The notes beneath the pieces are model-generated. The model saw only the letters and a program-made list of their open reading frames with translations, was not told the origin of the DNA and did no database searches. The position numbers were made by a program, and so were the translations under genes. From Granulicella sp. dw_53 (GTDB taxonomy: Bacteria; Acidobacteriota; Terriglobia; Terriglobales; Acidobacteriaceae): a stretch of DNA of 64,000 bases. Position 1 is the first letter of the stretch, and the number at the start of each line of letters is the position of its first letter. The DNA is taken from NCBI RefSeq assembly GCF_018449545.1, contig NZ_JAAVUR010000019.1:22524-86523 (forward strand), given 5' to 3'. Positions 1 through 9,508 of this stretch are shown here, piece by piece.

Positions 1-457
1 TCACTTTTTAACTCGATCAATGCATACAAGACACAGCTCCGCGTGTTCGCAGGAGTCTTAGCGCTTCTAACGTAGCTCTGAAGAAAGCCAAACAACGAAA
101 CGTGAAACCGTAGTCCTTTGCATCGGCTGATCTCCCGAATTTGGATAATTGCCCTCCCGCAAGCGGGACCATGCATTGGTGAAGAAGCATTCCTTAGATC
201 GAACTCTGCTGAATCGATCACTTGATTAGGTCAGCTCAATTCTTAGGTTGTCTTCCATTTTGTTCTCGGTTTTTCAAATTCAGAGTTGGATCGCAATGTG
301 GCGTAGATATTTGAGCGCTATTTGCGTAAGTGTTCGGACACTCGAGTTCAGCCTTGTCCGATGACGAGACTGTTTTTTGCTGTGGTGACAATCTCTTTAG
401 AGACTATCTCAGACCGATTGGCCTTGAGGATGCGCTCGACTTGGGTTAGAAGGCGGG
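1..457. other. no gene recognised
   Basis: I see no convincing coding sequence, RNA gene or terminator here. The stretch leads into transposition-gene debris on the minus strand. Confidence 0.5.
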
Positions 458-1110
458 TCAGCAGCCGGAAATTCCGCCGCTCATCCGGATCAGGGTGGCG
501 ATCACGTCGGGCGCGAGCACTACGTCAGGAAGTCTCACTCCAGCCGGTAACCACAGTTCGTTCAGAAGTCTGGTCATCTGTGTTTCGTCCAGGGGATGGA
601 ACTCATGGACGAAGCCGATCCGTGAATAAAACTGAGGGAAGCGAGCGACTCCCTTTTCGATGCCGGGCATTCCGATCAGCACCATGCCGATACCCTCTGG
701 CCTTGGGCAAGATGTGATTGCAAAGTCCTGGTCTTGATCACGGCCTCAACGAGCTTCTGCGCGGCCCTCCATGTGGGCGCAAAACCCTCCACGGTATATC
801 CAGCTCTCTCCCCACCCTCGCGCACGACTGCCAGCGTCGTGTCTTGCTCCCGCCCGCGACTTCATCCAAACCGACAATCTCTTCGCGCGAGAGAAAGATT
901 TCATCGACAGCGCGGAACTGGCTAGCGTTCAACTCCGGGTGGCGGTCCTCCGTTGCAATCCGGATACTCGGAGAAACCAGCATCGGGTCCTCGAAACGGC
1001 GCCGGTTTCCCGCCTACATGTGGGCGATGGTCTCGCGTTCCATGCGCAGCATCGCGGCGGTCGTGCACTGAGGGCCCGTCCCGACGTTCTCAAATATGGC
1101 TAAACTCCCC
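458..1110 (-). pseudogene. TniB-like transposition ATPase, broken
   Basis: The clearest part is the minus-strand segment 685-458, which carries VLIGMPGIEKGVARFPQFY followed by SRIGFVHEFHPL. This matches the post-Walker B region of TniB/TnsC-type AAA ATPases that help DDE transposases. Further upstream on the same strand, other frames give pieces that could belong to the same gene (near 983-860 and 1100-1014), but no continuous frame joins them and no clean Walker A motif (GxxGxGKT) is visible. No transposase or terminal inverted repeats were found next to it. I read it as the decayed remnant of a transposon helper gene. The 458-685 piece is fairly sure, the extension to 1110 less so. Confidence 0.45.
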
Positions 1111-1484
1111 TGCTTGCGCTCTACGCTCGAACTCCTCCCGCACTTGGCTGGAAGTCGCCTGGCCCATGCCACGGTCAAGGGCTGCTGCCAGTATGTCTTT
1201 TTCGCAGGCACGGCATGTTGCGCCTGACTCACGCCTCGTTCCGGTTCCCGGATCTGCTGCTGTCCCTGTTCCTTGGCTCGGGCGATGATGCGGTCGGCAT
1301 CTTGCTGACCTTCGTATCTGTTTGAAGATAGAGCTCGCCACCGTGTAGGGGTCGCCTTCGAAGGCCGCTTCAGTGCGTAAATTGATGACGACAACGCGTT
1401 TGTTGTTACCAATGCCGATTGGCAAATAGAAGACATGATTTCCGTCAGTTCCGCGTCTAACCTTCGGCTGTGTATCGTCTCTTC

Positions 1485-2667
1485 ATGGCCACTTCGAATT
1501 TCAGATTCTGGGTTTCAGCCTTGCTCACTTGCTGTCTCATCTTCGCCCATGTGGCGCAGGCGCAGTCAGCCTTTACCGACTACACCATGCCAGACTCCGG
1601 GCAGGTAACCATCCCGGCCGAAGGTGGTCTCACCTTCCAAATGAAGGTGAATGGTCAAGGTCCCTTCGCCACAGTGTTCGACATCGGTGCAGTCAACGTC
1701 ATCAGTGCAAACTTCGCGACGCAACTCGGTCTCAAGATGAACGACAATTCCATTGACTTCGGAGCGATCGGCGGCGGGGTCAAGGTCCATACGACAAAAA
1801 TCGACACTCAGGATTGGGGACCTTATCGTCCACAATCAGACCTTCTACGTCCTTGAGATACCTTCAAGCCAGGGCATTCCACAGATGCTCGTGGGCTGGG
1901 AGTTTCTTCAGCGCTTCGCCGTGCGCATGGACTTTCAGCGCAACGAACTAACCTTTTACGCCCTGCCGCATTTCACCTACGTCGGCAGTGGCGCAGCCGT
2001 CCCACTCATCCTGAACAAGCACGGTAACGGCATCTATCTCGACGCAAAGGTTGACGGTATCCGCGGCCGCCTCCAACTCGACTCAGGAAACGAGACCGGC
2101 CTCTTTCTGAACGCAGCTTTTGTGGATAAGCATCATCTGCCGGGATTACTGCACGCCACTTTGCGAGGCTATAACGGCAAGGGCCTCGGTGGCGATGCGC
2201 CCGAAGCATGGTTCGCGCGCCTTCACACCCTGGATCTCGGCAGTATCATTCTGCGTAATCCCGTCGTCAGGCTGCTGACCGCGAAAGACAATTATGTCCA
2301 GAAGCTGGCGGGCAACATCGGCCAAAGCACCCTGAAACACTTCGCTGTCACCGTCGATTGCCGCCACCGTGTGATGTATCTCGAAAAACTTCCTGGCTGG
2401 GACACGCGAGAACTCTTCAACCGCGCCGGCCTAATCTACGACGATCTGCCCGGTGGCGACGAGGTGAAGACTGTCTTCCCCGGCAGCCCGGCGGAGTCCT
2501 CAGGCCTCAAGCGCGGAGATCTCATCACAGCCATCAACGGAGCCAAACCAGCAGATAACTTAAACGATCCTGCTTTCATACAGCCTACTGGTACGTTGTT
2601 GCACCTGACGGTGCGCCGCGATGGCGTCGAACACAACTACGACGTCACCTTGAGCGACGTGCTCTGA
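1485..2667 (+). pseudogene. aspartyl protease / PDZ protein, frameshifted
   Basis: The N-terminal part (from ATG 1485, or GTG 1470) has a signal peptide ending near HVAQAQS and a retropepsin-like motif FDIGAVNVIS. The frame changes near 1800-1812, and the rest continues in another frame as LRIGDLIVHNQTFYVLE. It carries a second aspartyl motif (LQLDSGNETG) and a C-terminal PDZ domain (about 2440-2660, with SPAESSGLKRGDLITAING). Such two-lobed retropepsin plus PDZ proteins are predicted exported proteases. The reading frame is broken exactly between the first lobe and the rest: joining GGGVKVHTTKIDT to LRIGDL restores a continuous family-like protein. The first lobe has DIG in place of the usual DTG/DSG. 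It could be a sequencing error or a real pseudogene. Confidence 0.6.
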
Positions 2668-2827
2668 TGCAAAATAGCTGTGGTACTCAAAAGTCGGCTT
2701 ATCTTGAGTAATCGCCTCGGACTCCGCATCCGGCGTCCCTGCCGCGACGAGAGTTTCTCGGACTGACACCGGCGCTGGCGCCAAGATATCCTCTCGCAGG
2801 GCTGGTATCAGCAAATGGGGTCCGTGT

Positions 2828-4390
2828 ATGCTGGTGCTCGTGCCGAATCCAAACGAAGACTTGCTCCCTTTGAACGCCTCTGAGACTGCGCCCTCGCGTG
2901 TCGACCGCCGTGAATTTATCAAAACCAGTTTTCTCGCCGCCGGTGCCCTCGCCTTCGGCGTGCCTGCAGTTGTGCGCGGGCAGAATCTCAACAGCAAACT
3001 GAACATCGCCTGCATCGGCATCGGCGGAAAAGGCCGCAGCGATACCGATGCCTGCGTCGGTGAGAATATCGTTGCGATGTGCGATGTGGATTCAGGTTCC
3101 GCGGCCTATGAGACGCAGACAAAGAAATATCCGAGCGCGAAGTTCTACAAGGACTTCCGCCAAATGCTCGATCAAATGAGCAATCAGATCGATGCGGTGA
3201 CAATCTCCACGCCGGATCACATGCACGCCATTGTGGCATCGGCGGCAATGAAGAGGAACAAAGCGGTCTTCTGCCAGAAGCCGCTGACGCAAACGATCTA
3301 TGAAGCGCGCTACTTGCGTAATATGGCCCACGACCATAAGTTAGTGACGCAGATGGGCAATCAGGGCAGTGCCTCGGACGGTCTTCGCCGTGCGGTGGAG
3401 ACGATTCAGGACGGTCTCATCGGACAGGTGCATGAAGTCCATGTCTGGACAAACCGTCCGGTCTGGTTACAGGCAATGGAACGTCCCGCTGGAGAAGACC
3501 CCGTCCCTGCAACGTTAGATTGGGATGCCTGGATTGGCCCAGCTCCGACGCGGCCCTATGTCGGCAGCCGGAACCCTAAGGATAAAAATGGAATTTACGA
3601 GCCATTTAACTGGCGCGGCTGGCAGGATTTCGGTACCGGCGCGCTGGGCGATATGGCCTGCCACACGGTCAATATGCCCTTTCGTGCTCTGGATCTCGAT
3701 TCCCCCACAGAGATCGAAGCCATGCCTTTCGGCCAGATGAACAAGGAGTCCTTTCCTGTCGGCTCCAAAATCCGGTTTGCCTTTCCTAAACGCGATGGCC
3801 GCATTCCCCTTGAGCATCCGCATCTCTTCCACCATTACAAAAAAATCGAGCACGACCCGATGACACTCTGGTGGTACGACGGCGGCGAGCCTGACTCCAC
3901 AGCCCGTGGCGGCCATGACCTAACCAACAAGCCGCCTGTAGAACTCACCGCCGATATCATTGCGCTGCAAGGCAAACTTCCCGACAGCGGCTGCCTGCTC
4001 GTTGGCGAAGGAGGCACGGTCTTTTCACCGGACGATTACGGGACCAATTTCTTCGTCAAGCTGAAGGGCGAGAAAGAATTCGTTAACTACCTCAAGCATC
4101 CGGCCATGGCGCAATATCCGGAGCGTATCACGCGCAACCACCATGCCGGGAACCTCGTGCAGGCTCATGCGCTGGAATGGCTTGATGCCATCAAGGCGAA
4201 CAAGCCGGAGATGTGCTACTCGCGCTTTGATATCGGCGCGCGCCTTGTAGAGATCATGCTGCTGGGCTGCGTGTCCTTGCGCGTTGGCCAGAAGATCGAA
4301 TGGGACGGACCGAAGATGGTTGCAAAAAACTGTCCTCAGGCTGCGCAGTACATACGGCGGCAGGACCGCACCGGTTGGGCACTTTCTTGA
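2828..4390 (+). CDS. Gfo/Idh/MocA-family oxidoreductase, Tat-exported
   Basis: This 520-residue protein starts with a Tat-like signal (RREFIKTSFLAAGALAFG, about residues 27-44). A Rossmann fold follows with IACIGIGGKGRSD as nucleotide-binding loop and the downstream strand VAMCDVD. The motif FCQKPLTQTIYEAR is the family's EKP-type signature with Gln for Glu. The C-terminal half fits the GFO_IDH_MocA alpha/beta domain, including NHHAGNLVQAHALEWLDAI. Family members are NAD(P)-dependent sugar or cyclitol dehydrogenases, and Tat-exported versions are common in Acidobacteriota, Planctomycetes and Bacteroidetes that degrade polysaccharides. The substrate cannot be read from sequence. The gene stands alone on the plus strand, 160 bases after the protease remnant. 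Confidence 0.85.
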   Translation: MLVLVPNPNEDLLPLNASETAPSRVDRREFIKTSFLAAGALAFGVPAVVRGQNLNSKLNIACIGIGGKGRSDTDACVGENIVAMCDVDSGSAAYETQTKKYPSAKFYKDFRQMLDQMSNQIDAVTISTPDHMHAIVASAAMKRNKAVFCQKPLTQTIYEARYLRNMAHDHKLVTQMGNQGSASDGLRRAVETIQDGLIGQVHEVHVWTNRPVWLQAMERPAGEDPVPATLDWDAWIGPAPTRPYVGSRNPKDKNGIYEPFNWRGWQDFGTGALGDMACHTVNMPFRALDLDSPTEIEAMPFGQMNKESFPVGSKIRFAFPKRDGRIPLEHPHLFHHYKKIEHDPMTLWWYDGGEPDSTARGGHDLTNKPPVELTADIIALQGKLPDSGCLLVGEGGTVFSPDDYGTNFFVKLKGEKEFVNYLKHPAMAQYPERITRNHHAGNLVQAHALEWLDAIKANKPEMCYSRFDIGARLVEIMLLGCVSLRVGQKIEWDGPKMVAKNCPQAAQYIRRQDRTGWALS

Positions 4391-5083
4391 TCCAGCCATC
4401 CTCTGCAAAACCGAACATACATTCAACCTGACGATTAAGTTCGAAATTAGATGGGGCTGCATGTAGGGTTTTGAATTTCCAATGTGCGCGCCAGGACATC
4501 TGGGAAGTAGGTAGTTGCTTCGAAAAGAGACGGGATTCTGTGGGCGAGATCCAGGTCGCCGACGAGAGCAGCGTTTTGCTCATTTATCTAAAACAGGGGA
4601 TCCCCGCACCACCGAAATCAATGGAGAGAACCTGGGCCCTGGAATGGTCGTTCTGGACGACTCTGCAGACGAGGACCCTAAACGGTTCTCCGAAACACTT
4701 CATGTGACCCCAAAGGGACTAGAGCTTTGAGCGTTTAAGCGTCGACGATACTAACAACCGTTAAAGGCCTAAGGCTAACGCCCAATTCCCACCCGCTAAA
4801 TCTCTAAATAATCTATATCCATGGCTGACGACCTCTTCCGGAAAGACCCCTGCAATCAATACGACACTCTGGCGAGTACGGCAACATCGAACATGGGAGC
4901 ATTGGGAATTGTAGGTGGTGGCTAGTATAGACGTAATAAGCTGTCGGCATGGGGCGTGGCTGTTCAGTTCAGGTACAAGGGCTTCCATTCAGCCTAACCG
5001 CAACCCATAATGTAGATTCCCGCGAACTTCTAGTTGCCAAATTCATCTTCAGATAGCGATATCGTTGGCAGCGATGCTCGCAG
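4391..5083. other. no gene recognised
   Basis: About 690 bases with only short overlapping frames on both strands. None resembles a known family, and I see no repeat or terminator that I can support. Confidence 0.4.
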
Positions 5084-5586
5084 GTGTCTCCCCGGCGTTG
5101 GCAGGTTGTTAGAGGCGGATCTCGAAAGAGCCTTGCATTGGTAGTTTCGAATATTGCCGTTGTCCAAAGTGAGTATTCGCGAGAACAGCAGCGCGTTGCC
5201 AACCAACTCTGTAGAGTTGCAGCCAATAAAATGCGCGAAGCAAAGTTTAGGGCTAGGCGTATCTCGAACATCGTTACGCCCACCGTTGTGAACATAATAC
5301 AAATGCCGTACTCACAGGGACGCGTATACAACAATTCAACCGACAATTCAACCACGAATGTTGCTATCTCTTCTGTAACACTTGACGATATAGATCGTCT
5401 TTCTGCGGGCGTAGCCCAATTGGAACAAGTTGCCCGGGAGCTGCGTCAAGCTTCCCCAATAAGAAAACAATGGCAGAAAAGCTGCGACGCTGGCTGAGTT
5501 TGGCGAGTGCGGTAGAGGGACTTTCCGAGAAGTTGTACCAATGTCTCCCTGCAATTGAACATTTCTTGAAAAATCCGGGACGGTGA
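5084..5586 (+). pseudogene. hypothetical protein, probably frameshifted
   Basis: A 137-residue frame (5084-5497) contains an Asn/Thr/Ser-rich stretch (RVYNNSTDNSTTNVAIS) and then an amphipathic helix (VTLDDIDRLSAGVAQLEQVA). A second frame starts at ATG 5470 and gives a 38-residue helical tail (MAEKLRRWLSLASAVEGL) ending at 5586. The tail would be a natural continuation of the helical C-terminus, so I suspect one gene split by a frameshift near 5450-5470. I do not recognise the family. A resemblance to the C-terminus of AbiTii-type proteins crossed my mind but is not supported well enough to name it. Confidence 0.3.
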
Positions 5587-5666
5587 GCTTTGTCCTATTT
5601 CCCAAGTTGGATGTTATGGACTCCTTAGCCGCGAGGTTATTACAGTCGTGTTCTATACTGCCCGGC

Positions 5667-5903
5667 ATGGATACACGTCTACTCATCGTCCCCTCAGCAG
5701 AAGGTTTCAGAGTTCACGTATTGGCTGTAGACAAGCCAGCTCGAAGTTGGTCGAAGGTTTACCGAACCAAGTCATTCTGCATATCTGAACTTCTGTGTGC
5801 CGAACTGATCAGCGCCGAAAAATCGGAGGAAGCGCTATCAGTGGATTTCAATCCCAATTGCACAATGCTGATCTTTAAGAAGGAAGTCCACTTAGATGTA
5901 TGA
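5667..5903 (+). CDS. small hypothetical protein
   Basis: A 78-residue frame from ATG 5667 (an upstream ATG at 5583 is also possible) with alternating hydrophobic beta-strand-like segments (MDTRLLIVPSAEGFRVHVLA). It has no signal peptide or membrane segment. The family is not recognised. Its composition looks protein-like, and it lies just before the convergent KH-domain gene. Confidence 0.35.
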   Translation: MDTRLLIVPSAEGFRVHVLAVDKPARSWSKVYRTKSFCISELLCAELISAEKSEEALSVDFNPNCTMLIFKKEVHLDV

Positions 5904-6018
5904 GGGCGATTGGATTTGTGGAGCAGAAAATAAAAAGGGTGAACTAGAGCAGACCGTCAGCTTGGTGACCAAAGCAGGATGCCCAAAACAAATACTCTCG
6001 CGTTAAGGCTGACAGCTA

Positions 6019-6294
6019 TCAAACTGCATTCTCCCGAGGAGTTTGTTGCCCCTCAATTTCCAAGCTAAGCTTCAGGTTTTTCACCATGCCGACTTCCACT
6101 AGGAGTTGTCGAAGCGCCTCAGCAGTACTCCCTCGCCTTCCGATCAGTTTTTCTGTGTCAACCGGATTGACCGTTATGGATAAATTGAAACCATCTGAAG
6201 TGGGTACTACCTTCACAAAAACGTCCTTTGGGTAATCCACCAGCATCTGGATTAGGCTATTCATCCAGTCCACGATTATTTGAATGTCATTCAT
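6019..6294 (-). CDS. KH-domain RNA-binding protein
   Basis: A 91-residue protein from ATG 6294; an in-frame GTG at 6309 would add five residues. Residues about 40-85 form a KH fold: the strand LSITVNPVD, then KLIGRRGSTAEALRQLL, with the GxxG nucleic-acid-binding loop as GRRG. Length and layout resemble KhpA-like or Jag-like small RNA-binding proteins, though the N-terminal part (NDIQIIVDWMNSLIQMLVD) is not typical KhpA. It would act in the cytoplasm on RNA, but the target is unknown. It is not in an operon with anything intact, and a histidine-kinase remnant lies upstream on the same strand. Confidence 0.6.
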   Translation of the reverse strand: MNDIQIIVDWMNSLIQMLVDYPKDVFVKVVPTSDGFNLSITVNPVDTEKLIGRRGSTAEALRQLLVEVGMVKNLKLSLEIEGQQTPRENAV

Positions 6295-6591
6295 CGGGGA
6301 TTGGAGCACTAAATGATAAGGCGGGTTTTACTGCTCCAGCCTATATTTGTCCCGTTCCATATTGGGAATGCTCCCGCTCTCGTCTTCGCCTTTCCCCCTC
6401 CACCAGCATTTTCGCTTATTATTCGCCTATAGGCGGAAAGAGCGGCCCAGGCATCTCCACGGGCGAGGTGAGAACAATGCAGACCTATATTGTCGAGAGA
6501 TTGAGAAAGGGTGAGACCGTGGAATTTCCGAATCGTTATGACTTCAATCCAGTCAGGGGTGGATTTGGTGGGATCTTCGGAGACTGAAGTG

Positions 6592-6772
6592 CTACGCTGA
6601 CTCGCGTTGGACAATCTCTGTTAGTCGCTCCAGTTGCCATCCATCATCTCCAGATAGGCCAGAACATTCGAGGGTTATCTAAATCAAATTTGATCAAATA
6701 GATAAGGTTGACTAACGCTTCTAGCGGATTTGAGACCTCATGCGCTAGATCTGCTCTACTTTGACGATCCAT
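6592..6772 (-). pseudogene. histidine-kinase phosphoacceptor-domain fragment
   Basis: From ATG 6772 the minus strand reads a HisKA-type H-box, RADLAHEVSNPLEALVNLIY. After a frame change near 6660 the second helix continues as QLERLTEIVQRES and stops at 6592. Upstream sensor and downstream ATPase domains are absent, and the fragment needs a frameshift to reconstruct. I read it as the remnant of a sensor kinase of the type common in Acidobacteriota. Confidence 0.5.
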
Positions 6773-6888
6773 ATGAAGGGCCCACCTTCACAGCAACTTT
6801 ATTCGACGATCTGGGTCAATAATTAGCTGGCAGAATCGTGCAGATTCCCTCAGCCCTTTAGCCCCGTGTTACACAGTAGACCGGACAC

Positions 6889-7209
6889 ATGCCATCCTCT
6901 CACTCCAATACGCCTAGCATTTTGGTATATGGTCAGGATGACGTTCTCCTCTATACCCGGGGTGCAATTCTGAGAGCAGCAGAGATGCAGGCGGAAACTA
7001 CCCAAACCAGACGAGAGTTTGTAAAACAAATAGCCATGGCCGAGAATCCGTACGATCTCTATGTTCTCTGCCACAGCATTTCTGCTGCGGAGCAACGTGA
7101 GATATGTGCCCTTGCAGCCAATACTAGAGTCAAAGTCTATCCCATGTCGTATGCGGTGACGCCTACGGAATTCATAGAAAGTGTGCGGACTTTGCTGTCG
7201 ATAACCTGA
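6889..7209 (+). CDS. receiver-like small protein
   Basis: A 106-residue protein with the outline of a CheY-like fold: strand SILVYGQDDVLLYTRGAIL, then YDLYVLCHSISAAEQREIC, then VKVYPMSY. The phosphoacceptor Asp expected after the third strand is replaced (YVLCHS), so it is probably an unphosphorylated pseudo-receiver if the fold assignment is right. Similar small proteins lacking the acceptor occur in Acidobacteriota genomes. There is no partner kinase nearby apart from the broken H-box fragment 120 bases upstream on the other strand. Confidence 0.45.
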   Translation: MPSSHSNTPSILVYGQDDVLLYTRGAILRAAEMQAETTQTRREFVKQIAMAENPYDLYVLCHSISAAEQREICALAANTRVKVYPMSYAVTPTEFIESVRTLLSIT

Positions 7210-7342
7210 TATCGGCCCAAGCGATTTGATGAGGGCACACGGATAGACTGAGGCCACCCCTCCATGCATATCATAGCAATTCAGCCACACTTCTCACGCT
7301 GCATTCCGTATCCATGCCGCCGTTTTAGGCGGCTACCGAAGC

Positions 7343-7555
7343 CTATCGTTGCTCAGTACGAGGACCGCGGGTCTTTCTCCCATAGCAAGGCCAGTCTGAT
7401 TTATAGATTTCCGACTCTGCCTCCTCTGGTTCCCTGTTGGGTAGGAGTGTCGCTAGTTGGTCAGGCGTGTAAATGGCGTAAATCTGATCGGAGAAATGAA
7501 CAATCAGTTGGTTGCCATCCAGTTGTTCCGAATTCAGAATCAACAGACGTTGCAT
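7343..7555 (-). CDS. small hypothetical protein
   Basis: A 70-residue frame from ATG 7555, which is preceded on the minus strand by a G-rich stretch that could serve as ribosome binding site. It contains NQLIVHFSDQIYAIYTPDQL, a compact strand-helix pattern. The function is not recognised. It may be one of the short lineage-specific proteins around decayed mobile DNA. Confidence 0.3.
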   Translation of the reverse strand: MQRLLILNSEQLDGNQLIVHFSDQIYAIYTPDQLATLLPNREPEEAESEIYKSDWPCYGRKTRGPRTEQR

Positions 7556-7929
7556 AATGTTCTTTATTCCCCCGATGAATCCAACATGGCGATTGAATCT
7601 CGTGAACAATCTTGATCAGACGACGGAGTTGACCGTCAGCGTAAGTTCCAACACCTTGGCCGGATGGTCAAATTCAATGGGATAAACCAAATTGAGCAGT
7701 GCTTCACCCGCATTGGCCATCTGATGAAGGTTCTGTTCCATTACGATTTGATCTACATCTCGCAAGCAGCCTCCAATGTTGGTGGTCAACATCGATCCGC
7801 CTTGCGTTGGTGTCGTCAAACCTGAGATGTAGCTGGTAAATGATGGTTGGTTTTAAAATGCCATGTCGGGCGCCTAACGGTAAAATGGGTGGCGAACATC
7901 TGAGAGTGTTTTCAGCAATGTTTCTTAGC

Positions 7930-8200
7930 TCACTGTCCAATTCGTGCCGTGTTCTTATCTTGGGCCCTGATGGAGTTGCCCCGGCCGATATGGAGCACGG
8001 TGCCAAGATCACCGGAGCGGACGCCTAGATGTTTGTCATAGGTGGTGAAGCGGATGCGCTCACCTTGGGACACTTCGCGAGTCTCCTCTTGGAAGACGCA
8101 GCTCTCTCGTGTTTGAGTTCGTAGCTGGGCCGGATTGTAGGAGACCTCCTCGCGGGTCGCGTCGAGCCGAACGGAAAGCAGGTTGCAGTAGACAGCAAGC
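7930..8200 (-). pseudogene. MobF/TraA-type relaxase-helicase fragment
   Basis: Minus-strand translation from about 8200 to 7930 reads LLAVYCNLLSVRLDATREEV, then SYNPAQLRTQTRESCVFQEE, then TREVSQGERIRFTTYDKHLG and VRSGDLGTVLHIG before an in-frame TGA at 7932-7930. The pattern is that of the beta-barrel insert in the helicase half of MobF relaxases (TraA/TrwC type): xYxPxxL, then REFxxGDRIxFTxxxxxxGVxNGxLGTV. No relaxase N-terminus (HUH domain) or Walker A motif is present, and the frame is closed at both ends. This is a remnant of a conjugative plasmid or integrative element. Confidence 0.55.
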
Positions 8201-8214
8201 AGGGTCGATCTGGT

Positions 8215-8703
8215 TTATTTTCCTGTTGGGTTTCGATTGTCAGGTGCAATAGCCTTATGAAGCCGATTACGATCTAAATCGCTAAGAAGCAGAGACGTAC
8301 TGATCAGTCGTAGCAGCGATGCTGGTTCTAGGTACTGAGAAGCATGGAAATAGCTTACGTGACGCTTCTTGTCCATGACGCTCTCCGGGTCCAAAGTCTG
8401 CTCTAGGTCGTCGGTTGTGAGATGTCCTTGGAGTGCCGTCCAAGCTGCGTTATCGCAGACAATAACGTATGTCCAATCGTCCGGCCGGGGGTGCGTCTGC
8501 AGGTTCTCATCTAAGAACTTAGACTGCTCAAGGCAATTTCGAGGAATTGGCTGTCCTTTTGCGGAAGCGGTTGAGGCTGTTTGAACAGGTGTTGCTGCAT
8601 AAAGAGCGTCGTGGCAAACCGGGTCATCGAAAAATGCCAAGCTTACAATTACTACTAGGGCCGAATGCTTTAAATTATGTATAGCGGTCAGTATATTTTT
8701 CAT
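8215..8703 (-). CDS. secreted hypothetical protein
   Basis: A 162-residue protein with an N-terminal hydrophobic signal-like segment (KHSALVVIVSLAFF) followed by a soluble domain containing two well-spaced Cys (PRNCLEQSKF and YVIVCDNAAW). The family is not recognised. It ends immediately before the relaxase fragment on the same strand, so it may be cargo of the same decayed element. Confidence 0.45.
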   Translation of the reverse strand: MKNILTAIHNLKHSALVVIVSLAFFDDPVCHDALYAATPVQTASTASAKGQPIPRNCLEQSKFLDENLQTHPRPDDWTYVIVCDNAAWTALQGHLTTDDLEQTLDPESVMDKKRHVSYFHASQYLEPASLLRLISTSLLLSDLDRNRLHKAIAPDNRNPTGK

Positions 8704-9084
8704 TTATTTCTTCTAGAAGGTGTTTGGAACTATGAATCCATTGGTAATCTGTGCAGCGTGGTTATCATGGTTTGCTATCTCCAATGGGTGATGCCGACCC
8801 TTAGTAATAAGCTTTCTCCTTGGTGAACGGAAGATCCGCATAAGACTCGAAGCTGCTCTGTCAGAACTCGTACAGACTGCTCATGCGAACAAGCACACAA
8901 TTCTTGTGCCAGTCTCACATTCGCTATCCTGTTTCATCTGAGCGTAGTTTTGGATGCGGGGAAGCATCTAGGCGAAAACTATCAAAAGCTGGTCATTCCT
9001 GCTGAAAATATCAAGGTGACGGGAAAGAAAGACCCGCCATGACGGCGGACCACTCGCATGATGAATCGGGTCCTTAAGTCCTGC
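8704..9084. other. no gene recognised
   Basis: About 380 bases between the secreted hypothetical protein and the AraC remnant. I see no coding signal or repeat here. Confidence 0.4.
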
Positions 9085-9353
9085 TTATTGAAGTTGCTTT
9101 TTTGAATTGCGCCACTCACCAGGGCTCTGCTTTAAGAGTCGACTAAATGATTTATTCAAAGCAGATTGATCCGGGAAGCCGCAGCGGAGTGCGATGTCAA
9201 CGAGTGGAAGATCCGAATGTAAGAGATAGGTCTTTGGCATATCGATTCGACGTTCGATGAGCCAATGATAAGGAGGCCGCCCAAAGTCTTTCGGAACGCG
9301 CGGGCAAAATGACTGACAGATAAAGGGAGCTCAGGCATCCCGTCAGAACGGAG
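9085..9353 (-). pseudogene. AraC-family C-terminal domain, frameshifted
   Basis: The minus strand reads ELPLSVSHFARAFRKTLG, then after a frame change near 9278 continues as RPPYHWLIERRIDMPK. It ends with PLVDIALRCGFPDQSALNKS and FSRLLKQSPGEWR before TAA at 9087-9085. This is the two-helix-turn-helix DNA-binding domain of an AraC regulator without its N-terminal half. It is closely similar to the intact AraC gene just upstream on the same strand (SVSHFSRAFKQTFRRPPY, GFADQSALNRSF), so it is probably a decayed tandem paralogue. Confidence 0.65.
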
Positions 9354-9508
9354 GTCAGTTACTGCAATTGAAGTTGTCTGGCTGACGAGACAGTCAACGT
9401 TGGAGCAGAGGAGAGATGGAAGTATCTCCCGAATTTTGCACCGTGAGCCCCTTGTTCGCTGGTCATGATCGCAACTCCTTGTAGAGGTTCGCGTCGCCAT
9501 CGCTTGCA

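Noticed and set aside
7616..7819. 67-codon minus-strand frame
   Set aside because: Plausible composition but no family resemblance or ribosome binding site, and it lies inside mobile-element debris.
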